NCBI RefSeq assembly: GCF_014075995.1
Contig: NZ_CP055153.1
Location: forward strand, 3,100,001-3,164,000
Length of the DNA: 64,000 bases
Origin: Adhaeribacter radiodurans
GTDB lineage: Bacteria > Bacteroidota > Bacteroidia > Cytophagales > Hymenobacteraceae
Direction: 5' to 3'
Below, in pieces: positions 18,784 through 27,059 of the stretch; within the stretch, counting starts at the first letter, position 1, and the number at the start of each line of letters is the position of its first letter. Below the pieces are notes generated by a model. The model made no database searches. It worked only from the letters and a program-made list of their open reading frames with translations, and had not been told where the DNA came from. The translations under genes and the position numbers were made by a program.

Positions 18784-19332
18784 TTATTTCAAAAATTTTC
18801 CTAAAGCTTTTATAGCGGCCCTTGCCCGGGTTTTAACCGTGCCGAGCGGAATTTCTAATTCTTCGGCCACCTCACTTTGCGTAAACCCGTCGAAATACAT
18901 CATATCAATCACTTTCTTCTGATCGGGATTAAGTTTCTCCGTCAGTTCTTTTAAACCGATATGCTCTGGCCGAAAACCACTACTATCAGCGGTATATTGA
19001 ATTTGACTTTTTTCTAAAGCTTGTGTTTTAGAACCTACGCGATACTGCCGGGATCGGATTTTATCAATTGCTAAATTTCTGGCAATATTAATTAACCAAG
19101 TAAACAGTTTACCTTTGCTGGCATCGTACGAAGAAAAAGAAGACCATATTTTTACGAAACACTCCTGCAGCACATCTTCGGCAACTTCAGTATCTTTTAC
19201 AATCCGTAAAATAACCCCATATAAGGCAGGTGAATACATATCGTATAACTGCCCAACAGCGGCATCTTCCGGCACCCGTAATCGGGCAACTAATTCTTCT
19301 TCTGAAGTAGCTATTGGCTGATTTGGTGACAA
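18784..19332 (-). CDS. ECF RNA polymerase sigma factor (SigK/RpoE-like)
   Basis: This 182-residue sigma-70 protein has only regions 2 and 4. Region 2 covers the LYDMYSPALYGVILRIV to KLFTWLINIARNLAIDKIRS segment. Region 4 contains YFDGFTQSEVAEELEIPLGTVKTRARAAIK, a helix-turn-helix that reads the -35 element. The next gene encodes its RskA-like anti-sigma partner. The pair probably controls an envelope or redox stress regulon and often its own promoter. Confidence 0.93.
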   Translation of the reverse strand: MSPNQPIATSEEELVARLRVPEDAAVGQLYDMYSPALYGVILRIVKDTEVAEDVLQECFVKIWSSFSSYDASKGKLFTWLINIARNLAIDKIRSRQYRVGSKTQALEKSQIQYTADSSGFRPEHIGLKELTEKLNPDQKKVIDMMYFDGFTQSEVAEELEIPLGTVKTRARAAIKALGKFLK

Positions 19333-19603
19333 TTCTAAAATTTAGTTTTGGATTTACTGTAGATCAGAAAACCTTTTCAAACATACACATAATAAACTTG
19401 AAAATTATTTATTCAAACTGGTTTTACACTATTTTGTTTTACTTTTTTTTAATTTACTTAATCAAAATTTTTGAATACCGTTTAAACAGCATTATTCTTA
19501 ATTTTAGCAAGTAATCTGTAAAAAAGGCAGAATAAAATAGAGTTAAACTATTAATAGCTTTTAGGAGTATTTTGATTGTTTAAGTGTAACAAGTAATTAA
19601 CTT

Positions 19604-20968
19604 ATGGCCATACAATCTTTAAATCCGGCAACAAACAAAGTAATTAAAAACTTCACTCCTCATTCACCCGACGAATTAGAAAATTCACTAAATCGCGCTG
19701 ATTTGGCTTTTGGAAGTTGGCGAAAAACCCTTTTTACCGAACGCGCCGACTTAATGCGGCGTGCCGCGCAGGAGCTTAAAGATAATGTAAACCATTACGC
19801 CGAAATTATTACCCTGGAAATGGGTAAACCCATCCGCGAATCAAAAGGTGAAATAAATAAATGTGCCCTTTGCTGCGAATTTTACGCGGAGCACGCCGAA
19901 ACATATTTAAAGGACGAAGATATTCACTCTGATGCATCTGTAAGCTACATTTCCTACGAGCCACTGGGCATTATTCTGGCGGTAATGCCCTGGAATTTTC
20001 CTTTCTGGCAGGTTTTCCGGTTTGCGGCACCTAGTTTAATGGCGGGTAATGTGGGCTTGCTGAAACACGCATCTAATGTACCCCAATGCGCTTTGGCCAT
20101 TGAAGAAGTTTTTAGAAAAGCTGGTTTTCCGGAGGGAGTATTCACCACGGCCTTAGTTGAGTCGGAGGCAGTAGAAACTTTAATAAAAGATGACCGCATT
20201 AAAGCTGTAACGCTTACGGGCAGCGAAGGTGCCGGGGCTAGTGTAGCAGCTTTGGCTGGTAGCCAAATTAAAAAAACAGTAATGGAGCTAGGAGGCAGCG
20301 ATGCTTTTATTGTACTAGCCGATGCTAACCTGGAAGAAACGGCTGAAATGGCAGCCAAAGCCCGCATGATTAATACGGGTCAAAGTTGCATTGCAGCCAA
20401 ACGGTTTATTATCGAAGAAAAAATTGCTCCTAAATTTATTAACCGCATGAAACATTACTTGCAGGCACTTAAAACCGGTGATACTTTAGACGAAACCACG
20501 GATTACGGCCCTCTGGCCCGGCAAGACCTGGCGGCTTCGGTGCAAAAGCAAGTAGATGAATCGGTGGCAAAAGGGGCAAAAATCCTTCTGGAAGGTGGTC
20601 GACCCGATGAAACAAGCGCCTATTTTCACCCGATGATGTTAACGGATATTCAACCGGGAACGCCCGCTCACGAGGAAGAAATATTTGGACCCGTAGCCTG
20701 TATTTTCGTAGTAAAAAATGCTGAAGAAGCTATTAAAGTAGCAAATGAAAGTCGCTATGGTTTAGGAGCTTCTATCTGGTCGTGCAATGTGCAGGAAGCC
20801 CGGAAACTAGCCCGCCAAATAGAATCAGGGGCAGTATTTATTAACGGAATAGTCCAGTCACATCCGGCTCTACCCTTTGGGGGTATTAAAAAATCCGGCT
20901 ATGGCCGCGAATTGTCGTATGTAGGCATCCGGGAGTTTGTGAACCAGAAAACCGTTTGGGTAGCCTAG
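19604..20968 (+). CDS. NAD(P)-dependent aldehyde dehydrogenase, succinate-semialdehyde type
   Basis: This 454-residue aldehyde dehydrogenase has the general base Glu228 in MELGGSDAF and the catalytic Cys262 in NTGQSCIAAKRF. The 34-residue spacing is canonical. It also has the PWNFPFWQVFR loop and the C-terminal PFGGIKKSGYGRELS. The short length and these loops are close to the Sad/YneI group that oxidises succinate semialdehyde to succinate, but other aldehydes are possible. It stands alone. Its TAG stop is part of a 68-bp palindromic terminator. Confidence 0.9.
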   Translation: MAIQSLNPATNKVIKNFTPHSPDELENSLNRADLAFGSWRKTLFTERADLMRRAAQELKDNVNHYAEIITLEMGKPIRESKGEINKCALCCEFYAEHAETYLKDEDIHSDASVSYISYEPLGIILAVMPWNFPFWQVFRFAAPSLMAGNVGLLKHASNVPQCALAIEEVFRKAGFPEGVFTTALVESEAVETLIKDDRIKAVTLTGSEGAGASVAALAGSQIKKTVMELGGSDAFIVLADANLEETAEMAAKARMINTGQSCIAAKRFIIEEKIAPKFINRMKHYLQALKTGDTLDETTDYGPLARQDLAASVQKQVDESVAKGAKILLEGGRPDETSAYFHPMMLTDIQPGTPAHEEEIFGPVACIFVVKNAEEAIKVANESRYGLGASIWSCNVQEARKLARQIESGAVFINGIVQSHPALPFGGIKKSGYGRELSYVGIREFVNQKTVWVA

Positions 20969-21032
20969 AATATTTTCATAAAAAAGAGCGGCAGTTATAT
21001 AACTGCCGCTCTTTTTTATGAAAATATTCTAG
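20965..21032. terminator. 68-bp perfect palindrome, bidirectional terminator between convergent genes
   Basis: Every base from 20965 to 20998 pairs with 20999 to 21032, giving 34-bp arms with no unpaired centre. The left arm includes the TAG stop codon (20966-20968) of the aldehyde dehydrogenase. The GC core AGAGCGGCAGTT is flanked by A6 on one side and T6 on the other, so it can stop transcription from both the dehydrogenase and the convergent T9SS gene. Confidence 0.92.
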
Positions 21033-21130
21033 TAGTTGTTTGTTATTAGTTGCTCGTTGCTTATTTAGTAAATCTCTAATAATCAACATTATACTACAAA
21101 TAATAGCCTCTACTAATTTCGTTGCAGTAC

Positions 21131-23026
21131 TTATTGTTTCACTATTTTACTAAAAGTATTTTGTTTGCCCGTTTGTAGGCGGTACAGATACACACCTTTG
21201 GCCAAAGAGGCACCATCGAAATGAACTTCGTGCGTACCGGCTTTTTGTTTTTCATTTACCAGAACTTTCAATTGCTGCCCTTGTAAAGAATAAACCGCCA
21301 AATGTACGGGTACATCTTCGCTTAAAGTGTACGTAATGGTAGTGCTGTTCGCAAAAGGATTCGGATAAGCATAATGCTTTTTAATAGCCATGTTACTATT
21401 TTCCGTATTATTGTTAGAAAGCCCGGCAATTGCTGATCTTCCGCGGGAAATTTCCTTGGCTGCCGATACATAAGAAAGAGATAAATAATCGACGTTAGGC
21501 CCACTTTGACCAATGGCCGAAGCCCGGATAGTATGGGTACCCTGCGACAGAAAAATATTATTTCCCCCGTAAAAAGACCAGGTATCCCAGCTATAAGTAG
21601 TAGTAAAGGCATGGGTGGCAAATCCGACACCATCCACTGAAAAATGCAATGCCCGGTTAGCTTCCCGGCCATTCGAATAATTTAAACCCACATTGTATAA
21701 TCCCGGGGTTTGTATTTTAACAGTCCATTCAACGTAATCATCGTTTGGGTTGATATAGTTCACAAAACCGGTACCGCTATATCCTAAATGATTAATGTCA
21801 ACTTGCCCTCCTTTTATGGTAGCAAATTCGGCTTCGTATTTCGCAATGGCTGGTTTTTCTACCGCTATCACCAAGTAATTCGATTGCGCCCCCGCGGCGG
21901 GTGGAGTGAGGTTACCCCCTAACAAAAAAGGATCCGGATAGATATACGGGAACTCTACTAATTTACTGTACACATTCAGATAGCTGTTTGCCGGATCATC
22001 AGTTTCTATAATATCACCGGTTTTTGTCCAATCGCTCAACCAGGCTGGCAATCGGGTAGCTTTAGGATCGTAGGCAACGTATAGTACTACCGGTTTTTTC
22101 AAAAACATAGTTAAAAAAGTACGGCTGGTATCTTGCTTATCGGCACTCGACGACTGAATAAAAGAAGCCCCTTTTAAGTATTCTGGAATTGAAGTAATTG
22201 AAAATAACTGATCGGAATACGATTTTTCACCTGGGTTTAACTTAGCTACCGAATACGAACGGTTACTGGCTGCCGAGACCTGCGTTACTAAATCATCCTG
22301 AGCGGGTTTTTCTCTTTCAGCTGGTTTTTCTACATCCGGTTGGCGGGCTTCAATCCAATCAACAAAAAAATCTTCGGCGGCGGTTTGGGTATCTATTTGC
22401 CAGCCAAAATGGCCCAATTGCGGATAAGTAGTATCAATAGCCTCTAAGGTAGGAATACTGGGATAACCTCTGCCTCTATCTAAATATACCTGAATAAGGC
22501 CACTTTTGTAGCGGGCAATTTTAAATTTATACCACCGGGATGTTTCCAGATCAGGGTAAATACTTACTTCATCTAAGGATTGGGTATAATAAAAGTTACC
22601 TTCGGCGCGGGATAAAGTTAATTGCCCGCCTGCATAAGGAGTATAACTTACAACGTAAGCGAAAGCACTATCTACATCCTGGCTATTCTGGCCGAAAACA
22701 ATCCGGAATTCGCGCTGGTAATTTACGGTATATCCTTTGCTCGTGGTTTCTAATATAAAAGAAGGAGCCGAAAACTTTTCTGCTGTAGATAAAGTACCCC
22801 CGCTACCATCAATTGAATTATACGCATAGCCCGACCGGATAGACCAGCCATTGGCTATACTCCAATTATCTCCTAATTCGGAACGGTTAAAATCGTCTCT
22901 GAATAGTACCGGATTTGTTTGAGCATAAGAGCTAATACGTGGAATAAAAGATAATAAAAAAAGAAGTACCCCTACTGCTCTTACTTTAAGATTATGATTA
23001 GAGGATGAGGGTCTAATTAGGTTCAT
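21131..23026 (-). CDS. Secreted CBM6-like protein with LamG-like domain and T9SS sorting domain
   Basis: This 631-residue protein has a signal peptide (about 15-36, ending SYAQ). A concanavalin/LamG-like domain follows (about 42-230, FRDDFNRSELGDNWSI...), then a poorly characterised middle region and a CBM6/CBM35-like carbohydrate-binding domain (about 395-525, YEAEFATIKGG to VDYLSLSY). The C-terminal T9SS sorting domain (about 553-631) contains YPNPFANSTTITY and ends KGVYLYRL...KIVKQ. It is probably exported to the surface and binds polysaccharide. No catalytic residues are recognised. Confidence 0.82.
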   Translation of the reverse strand: MNLIRPSSSNHNLKVRAVGVLLFLLSFIPRISSYAQTNPVLFRDDFNRSELGDNWSIANGWSIRSGYAYNSIDGSGGTLSTAEKFSAPSFILETTSKGYTVNYQREFRIVFGQNSQDVDSAFAYVVSYTPYAGGQLTLSRAEGNFYYTQSLDEVSIYPDLETSRWYKFKIARYKSGLIQVYLDRGRGYPSIPTLEAIDTTYPQLGHFGWQIDTQTAAEDFFVDWIEARQPDVEKPAEREKPAQDDLVTQVSAASNRSYSVAKLNPGEKSYSDQLFSITSIPEYLKGASFIQSSSADKQDTSRTFLTMFLKKPVVLYVAYDPKATRLPAWLSDWTKTGDIIETDDPANSYLNVYSKLVEFPYIYPDPFLLGGNLTPPAAGAQSNYLVIAVEKPAIAKYEAEFATIKGGQVDINHLGYSGTGFVNYINPNDDYVEWTVKIQTPGLYNVGLNYSNGREANRALHFSVDGVGFATHAFTTTYSWDTWSFYGGNNIFLSQGTHTIRASAIGQSGPNVDYLSLSYVSAAKEISRGRSAIAGLSNNNTENSNMAIKKHYAYPNPFANSTTITYTLSEDVPVHLAVYSLQGQQLKVLVNEKQKAGTHEVHFDGASLAKGVYLYRLQTGKQNTFSKIVKQ

Positions 23027-23421
23027 AAAAGGGATGTTTAAATTATTAAATATTAGGTTAGCTTCATTTCATTCCTATTCTTCGCATATAATTTAAGAAT
23101 AAATACGGACATCTAAAATACAAGGGCTCGTTAAAACAAGTTATATAATTAACCGCCTACAAATGAAAGAATTAGTCAATATTAAAATATCCAAAACAGA
23201 TACTTTTTCTTCCTGATATATAATTAGTACAACAAACTAATGCAGGAATTCATTTATCATTTATTCATTTTTTTTAAAGAACTGTTTTCTTTATCAACTC
23301 TGCAATTTAATTGTTTATACGTATATTAAAAAATTAATATATAAAATTAGTTATAGAGTTAACTTTTTTATTAAAAGATACAGGTGTGTTCTTATAAAAA
23401 TACACGATTCCATTTTGGGTT
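23027..23421. other. AT-rich gap between same-strand genes
   Basis: No coding potential or RNA gene is seen. The part next to 23026 presumably holds the promoter of the CBM6-like gene, which reads leftward. No clear hairpin was found at the end of the YdcF gene. Confidence 0.4.
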
Positions 23422-24186
23422 TTAGCAATATCCTAAAATAGTATAAGTAATAAAACCTAATAATTCGTGAATGAGGAGGTGCCAGTTGGCAAAGGCTTCG
23501 GCGGAAGGAATAATTAAACTATTTGGGAAGAAACTGCGATCTTTAGAATAAAAGTCAGCCGGAAAACTTATGGCATTTACGCCGGCTTCTTTAAAACAAC
23601 CTTCGGCCCGCCGCATGTGAAAGGCAGAGGTAATTAAAATTAAGGAATGGATATCCGGCCTTTGTTGGAGTAAACGTGAGGTAAAAAGGGCGTTTTCGCG
23701 GGTATTCTGGCTTTTATCTTCCAGCAGAATATCTGTTGCCGGTACGCCGGCTAAAAGTAAAATCTTCTTTAATTCGGCGGCTTCCGTGGTATAAATCGTC
23801 TTAATACTGCCGGTACCACCGGAAATAATTATTTTTTTTATTTTTTTTGTTTTGTATAGCCATAAGGTATGCAAAACCCGGTCGGCTCCGCGCTCTATGT
23901 ATACCCGGTCATGTGGCGATTTCTCTAACGAAGTAATTCCGGTTAGTAAAATACCCGCATCCGAAACGGGTATTTCGGTCAGGCGTTTTGGCGGCAATTC
24001 CCAGAGCAGGAAAGCTTCGTTAATTATAAATGGATTCGTAAAAAAAAGCACCACAATAGCCGCCAATCTTACAGCTAAACGCCGGTAACGGCCCCGTTTG
24101 GTAAATAAAGCAAATAATAAAAGTACTACCAGCCAAACTACGGGTAAAGCTACGTAGTATAAAATTTTAGAAAGTATAAAAAACAT
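23422..24186 (-). CDS. YdcF/ElyC family membrane protein (DUF218)
   Basis: This 254-residue protein has two N-terminal membrane helices (about 9-27 and 37-55) followed by a DUF218 domain with DAGILLTG, IIISGGTGS, EDKSQNTRENA and TSAFHMRRA. The same motif order is seen in YdcF, SanA and ElyC. ElyC affects cell-wall precursor metabolism in Escherichia coli, and the biochemical activity of the family is not settled. The C-terminus has another hydrophobic segment. Confidence 0.88.
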   Translation of the reverse strand: MFFILSKILYYVALPVVWLVVLLLFALFTKRGRYRRLAVRLAAIVVLFFTNPFIINEAFLLWELPPKRLTEIPVSDAGILLTGITSLEKSPHDRVYIERGADRVLHTLWLYKTKKIKKIIISGGTGSIKTIYTTEAAELKKILLLAGVPATDILLEDKSQNTRENALFTSRLLQQRPDIHSLILITSAFHMRRAEGCFKEAGVNAISFPADFYSKDRSFFPNSLIIPSAEAFANWHLLIHELLGFITYTILGYC

Positions 24187-24303
24187 AGGACCAGAACTGC
24201 CGCAGAAATTACCTCTTGCATTTAGTAAATGTTAAAAAAGTAAGTTCTTCGGCTACTCGTAAAGTATCATTATTTAGTTACCAGATTTATAATTCTTAGC
24301 TAT

Positions 24304-26079
24304 TTAATTCTCATTTTTAAGCATTAAAGTCCGGATGAAGCGTACCGGAGAGCTTCCGTAACTTAAAAATTGTTCGTGAAACTTCTTTAAATTAAAATCT
24401 TTGCCTTGCTTTTTCTTCATTTCTTCCCGTAAGTCATAAATCTCGGTGTAACCGGTAAAGTAGCTGGATAATTGAACTTGCGAAAGAGTTGCCCGTTTCC
24501 ATTTTTCACGCGCTTCCGCTTCTTCCTGAAAACCTTCGTTCACAAGTAAGGCTAAAGCTTCTTTTTCCGTCATTCCTAAAACGTGGATGCTGTAATCGAT
24601 AATCGCATTCAGGGTCACGCGCATGTTCCATTTGTACCAGGTAAGCCACATTTCCGGCGCATTATTGCCGTAGCCTTGTTCCAGCATCATGCGCTCCGAG
24701 TAAACGGCCCAACCTTCTACCATGGCACCATTACCTAAAACTGCTTTTATAATAGAAGGCGATTTATTGGCGTAAATAAGTTGAGTGTAATGTCCCGGAA
24801 TGGCTTCGTGAATATTTAAAATCTGTAATTGATATTTATTGTATTCGCGTAAATAACTCTCTGCTTCGGCGGCATTGTAATGCGTTAAAGGGGTTACATT
24901 GTAGTAGGTATTGGCACTTTTATCGTAAGGTCCGGGAGCCGAAATAGAAGCTCCGGCTATTCCGCGCATGTATTCCGGGGTAGGGCGCACTACTAAGGGC
25001 TTGGTTGGATCCTGGGTTAATAATTTTTTAGCGTTTACAAAGGCAACCAGTTGCGGAATTTGCGTTTTAATGGCGATTAAAAAAGAATCGCGGCGCACGT
25101 ATTGTTCGGCCAGTTTACCTAATAATTGTTTAACGCCCGGTAAACCCGGCGTTAACGGTTCATCCGGAAAATAAACGGGCCATAATTTTTGCGTAAGAGC
25201 CAGCATTTCGCGGTGCAGGTAATCTTTATGTTGCAAAGCTTTTTGATAAACCTGTTCAGCGGAATAGCCCGATTGAATGTCATACTTGAATTTTTGCGAA
25301 AAAAGTTCTTTTCCGATTCTAAAACTTCGTCCCTGACCTTTCCGGACGGTTGGTAGAATATCATTTTGCAGAAAGCTGATATAGCTGTTAATTTCGGTTT
25401 TGGCAGTGGCAATCCGCGATTGTAGAAAGTCTTTTTCGAAAGGTTTTAATCGGGCAACTTTTATTGAATCAGCCAGTTCATCGAACACGGTTAAAGCGCC
25501 TTTGTTTTGCAAAATGGCTAATTGCGTATGCTCCAGCGTAGGCTTTTTAATATTATTTTTAGCTGCTTCGTAATAGGGTACTACGTGTTCTATTTTTAAT
25601 GAAATACTCCGCAGCCGGTTAGTTAAACTATCGTACCGGCCATTTAAAATTTCGGCCACTCCTCCCCCTATATTATAATCGGCCGGGTTCCATTCGGCTG
25701 GTTTTAGAACGGTAGCGTACCAAATGCGGCCATTAAAAAAATCCTCGAGCATTTGGTAATCGGTTTGATTATTCAACGATAAGTTGGTGCGGTTAATTTT
25801 ATGCAAATCGTTGAGCATGGACCGATAAGAAGCTACTTCATTTTCCAGGCGTTCAGGAGTAGGAATTACCAGTTCGCTGTCGTATTTGTGGTATCCCACC
25901 GATGTGGCCCATTCCGGGTTTAGGCGCCAGATTTTCTCCAGCAAAGCTGCTTTTACCTCGGTGAATTGTTGCTCTGGAGTAGTAACCTCCCCCGATTCTT
26001 TAACTTTTTGCCGGTCGCAGGATAGGAACAAAAAGAATATACTAAATATAAATAAAAGGCGCGTACCTCTGAATACCAT
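24304..26079 (-). CDS. DUF885 family lipoprotein, putative metallopeptidase
   Basis: This 591-residue protein has a lipoprotein signal (lipobox FLFLSC, Cys near 21). It matches DUF885 along its length, with the zinc-site motif HEAIPGH at about 422-428 (an HEXXXGH variant) and a downstream EGWAVYSERMMLE segment supplying a further Glu. DUF885 proteins are regarded as M3/M32-like zinc peptidases. It is probably anchored to the outer or inner membrane, facing the periplasm. The peptide substrate is unknown. Confidence 0.85.
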   Translation of the reverse strand: MVFRGTRLLFIFSIFFLFLSCDRQKVKESGEVTTPEQQFTEVKAALLEKIWRLNPEWATSVGYHKYDSELVIPTPERLENEVASYRSMLNDLHKINRTNLSLNNQTDYQMLEDFFNGRIWYATVLKPAEWNPADYNIGGGVAEILNGRYDSLTNRLRSISLKIEHVVPYYEAAKNNIKKPTLEHTQLAILQNKGALTVFDELADSIKVARLKPFEKDFLQSRIATAKTEINSYISFLQNDILPTVRKGQGRSFRIGKELFSQKFKYDIQSGYSAEQVYQKALQHKDYLHREMLALTQKLWPVYFPDEPLTPGLPGVKQLLGKLAEQYVRRDSFLIAIKTQIPQLVAFVNAKKLLTQDPTKPLVVRPTPEYMRGIAGASISAPGPYDKSANTYYNVTPLTHYNAAEAESYLREYNKYQLQILNIHEAIPGHYTQLIYANKSPSIIKAVLGNGAMVEGWAVYSERMMLEQGYGNNAPEMWLTWYKWNMRVTLNAIIDYSIHVLGMTEKEALALLVNEGFQEEAEAREKWKRATLSQVQLSSYFTGYTEIYDLREEMKKKQGKDFNLKKFHEQFLSYGSSPVRFIRTLMLKNEN

Positions 26080-26343
26080 AGGTTTTGTAGAATTAGTCGG
26101 ATGTATCTTTAAAATCTGATTATTAATGAAATAGTACGTTTTATGTTTACTTAACTTTAGGCATTATAGGTATTCTGCCTTATAGAAAAATCCTATTTAC
26201 TTTATTCCAGTTTGTTATTAATAAAAGCATTAGCAATTAAGAAATATTTACTAATTAGCGCTTGCACGAAATTAGTCTTGAACAAAAGTTAATGATTTCA
26301 CCGGCTTCACGAATTTTTTCGCCGAACAAACACTTGCTTTTAT

Positions 26344-26565
26344 CTAAAAGAACCGCCGGATAAGCCACATTACTAAACTCAGCAAAATACTTACTAAAAT
26401 CATACTGGTGAGTGGTGCGTAAAATTTAAAATTAGGCTTTTCAATCCGGATATCGCCCGGCAAATGGCCGAACCAACTAAGTTTATTGCCCGCCAGCCAC
26501 AACAGCAGTCCTAAGCCAACAATTATTAAACCCAGGAAAACCAGGTATTTACCCAATGGCTGCAT
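26344..26565 (-). CDS. DUF2905 small membrane protein
   Basis: This 73-residue protein has two membrane helices (about 7-26 and 50-70) joined by a loop, GNKLSWFGHLPGDIRIEKPNFKFYAP. The LPGDIRIE motif is the hallmark of DUF2905. The family's role is unknown. Confidence 0.85.
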   Translation of the reverse strand: MQPLGKYLVFLGLIIVGLGLLLWLAGNKLSWFGHLPGDIRIEKPNFKFYAPLTSMILVSILLSLVMWLIRRFF

Positions 26566-27059
26566 ACTACTTTAAATAAGTTCATGTATTTACGTGGCGT
26601 AAAATTACTAAATGGACATACGCATAATGCTGCTTATTAGATATTCCCGTATTGGCTTAAATCAGAATTTTAATTTTACTCGAATGGTCAGCTATAGTAT
26701 ATCTGAGGGCTTTAAAGATTTATTGGTTATTACACTTAGTACGGCCAGATTATAAGTTCCTGCTATTAGGCAGGCTTTTACCTTTTTAATACCGGTAAAA
26801 GCGTATTATTCCCTTACCATTTTACTTGCGGGGGTGCTAATAAATAGAATTAGCCAGAAACTAATTTGGGCAAAAATTAAATTTTCCGCAACCGCTAACC
26901 ACTAAACAAATTAGCTAGAGGAACCATTTACGATAGAATAGTAAAGGTGGCCTTATGCATAAGCAACAAAAACAAAAGAGAAAGTTATTCGCCTTTTCTG
27001 AAGCGTAAACCAAAGAATACTTAACTTGTTTAAATTATTTTTAACAATAATTCCGAACT
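26566..27059. other. Non-coding gap with a short dyad
   Basis: No gene is seen. A 9-bp inverted repeat, GCTTTTACC (26774-26782) with GGTAAAAGC (26794-26802), lies in the region, without a clear role. Confidence 0.4.
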
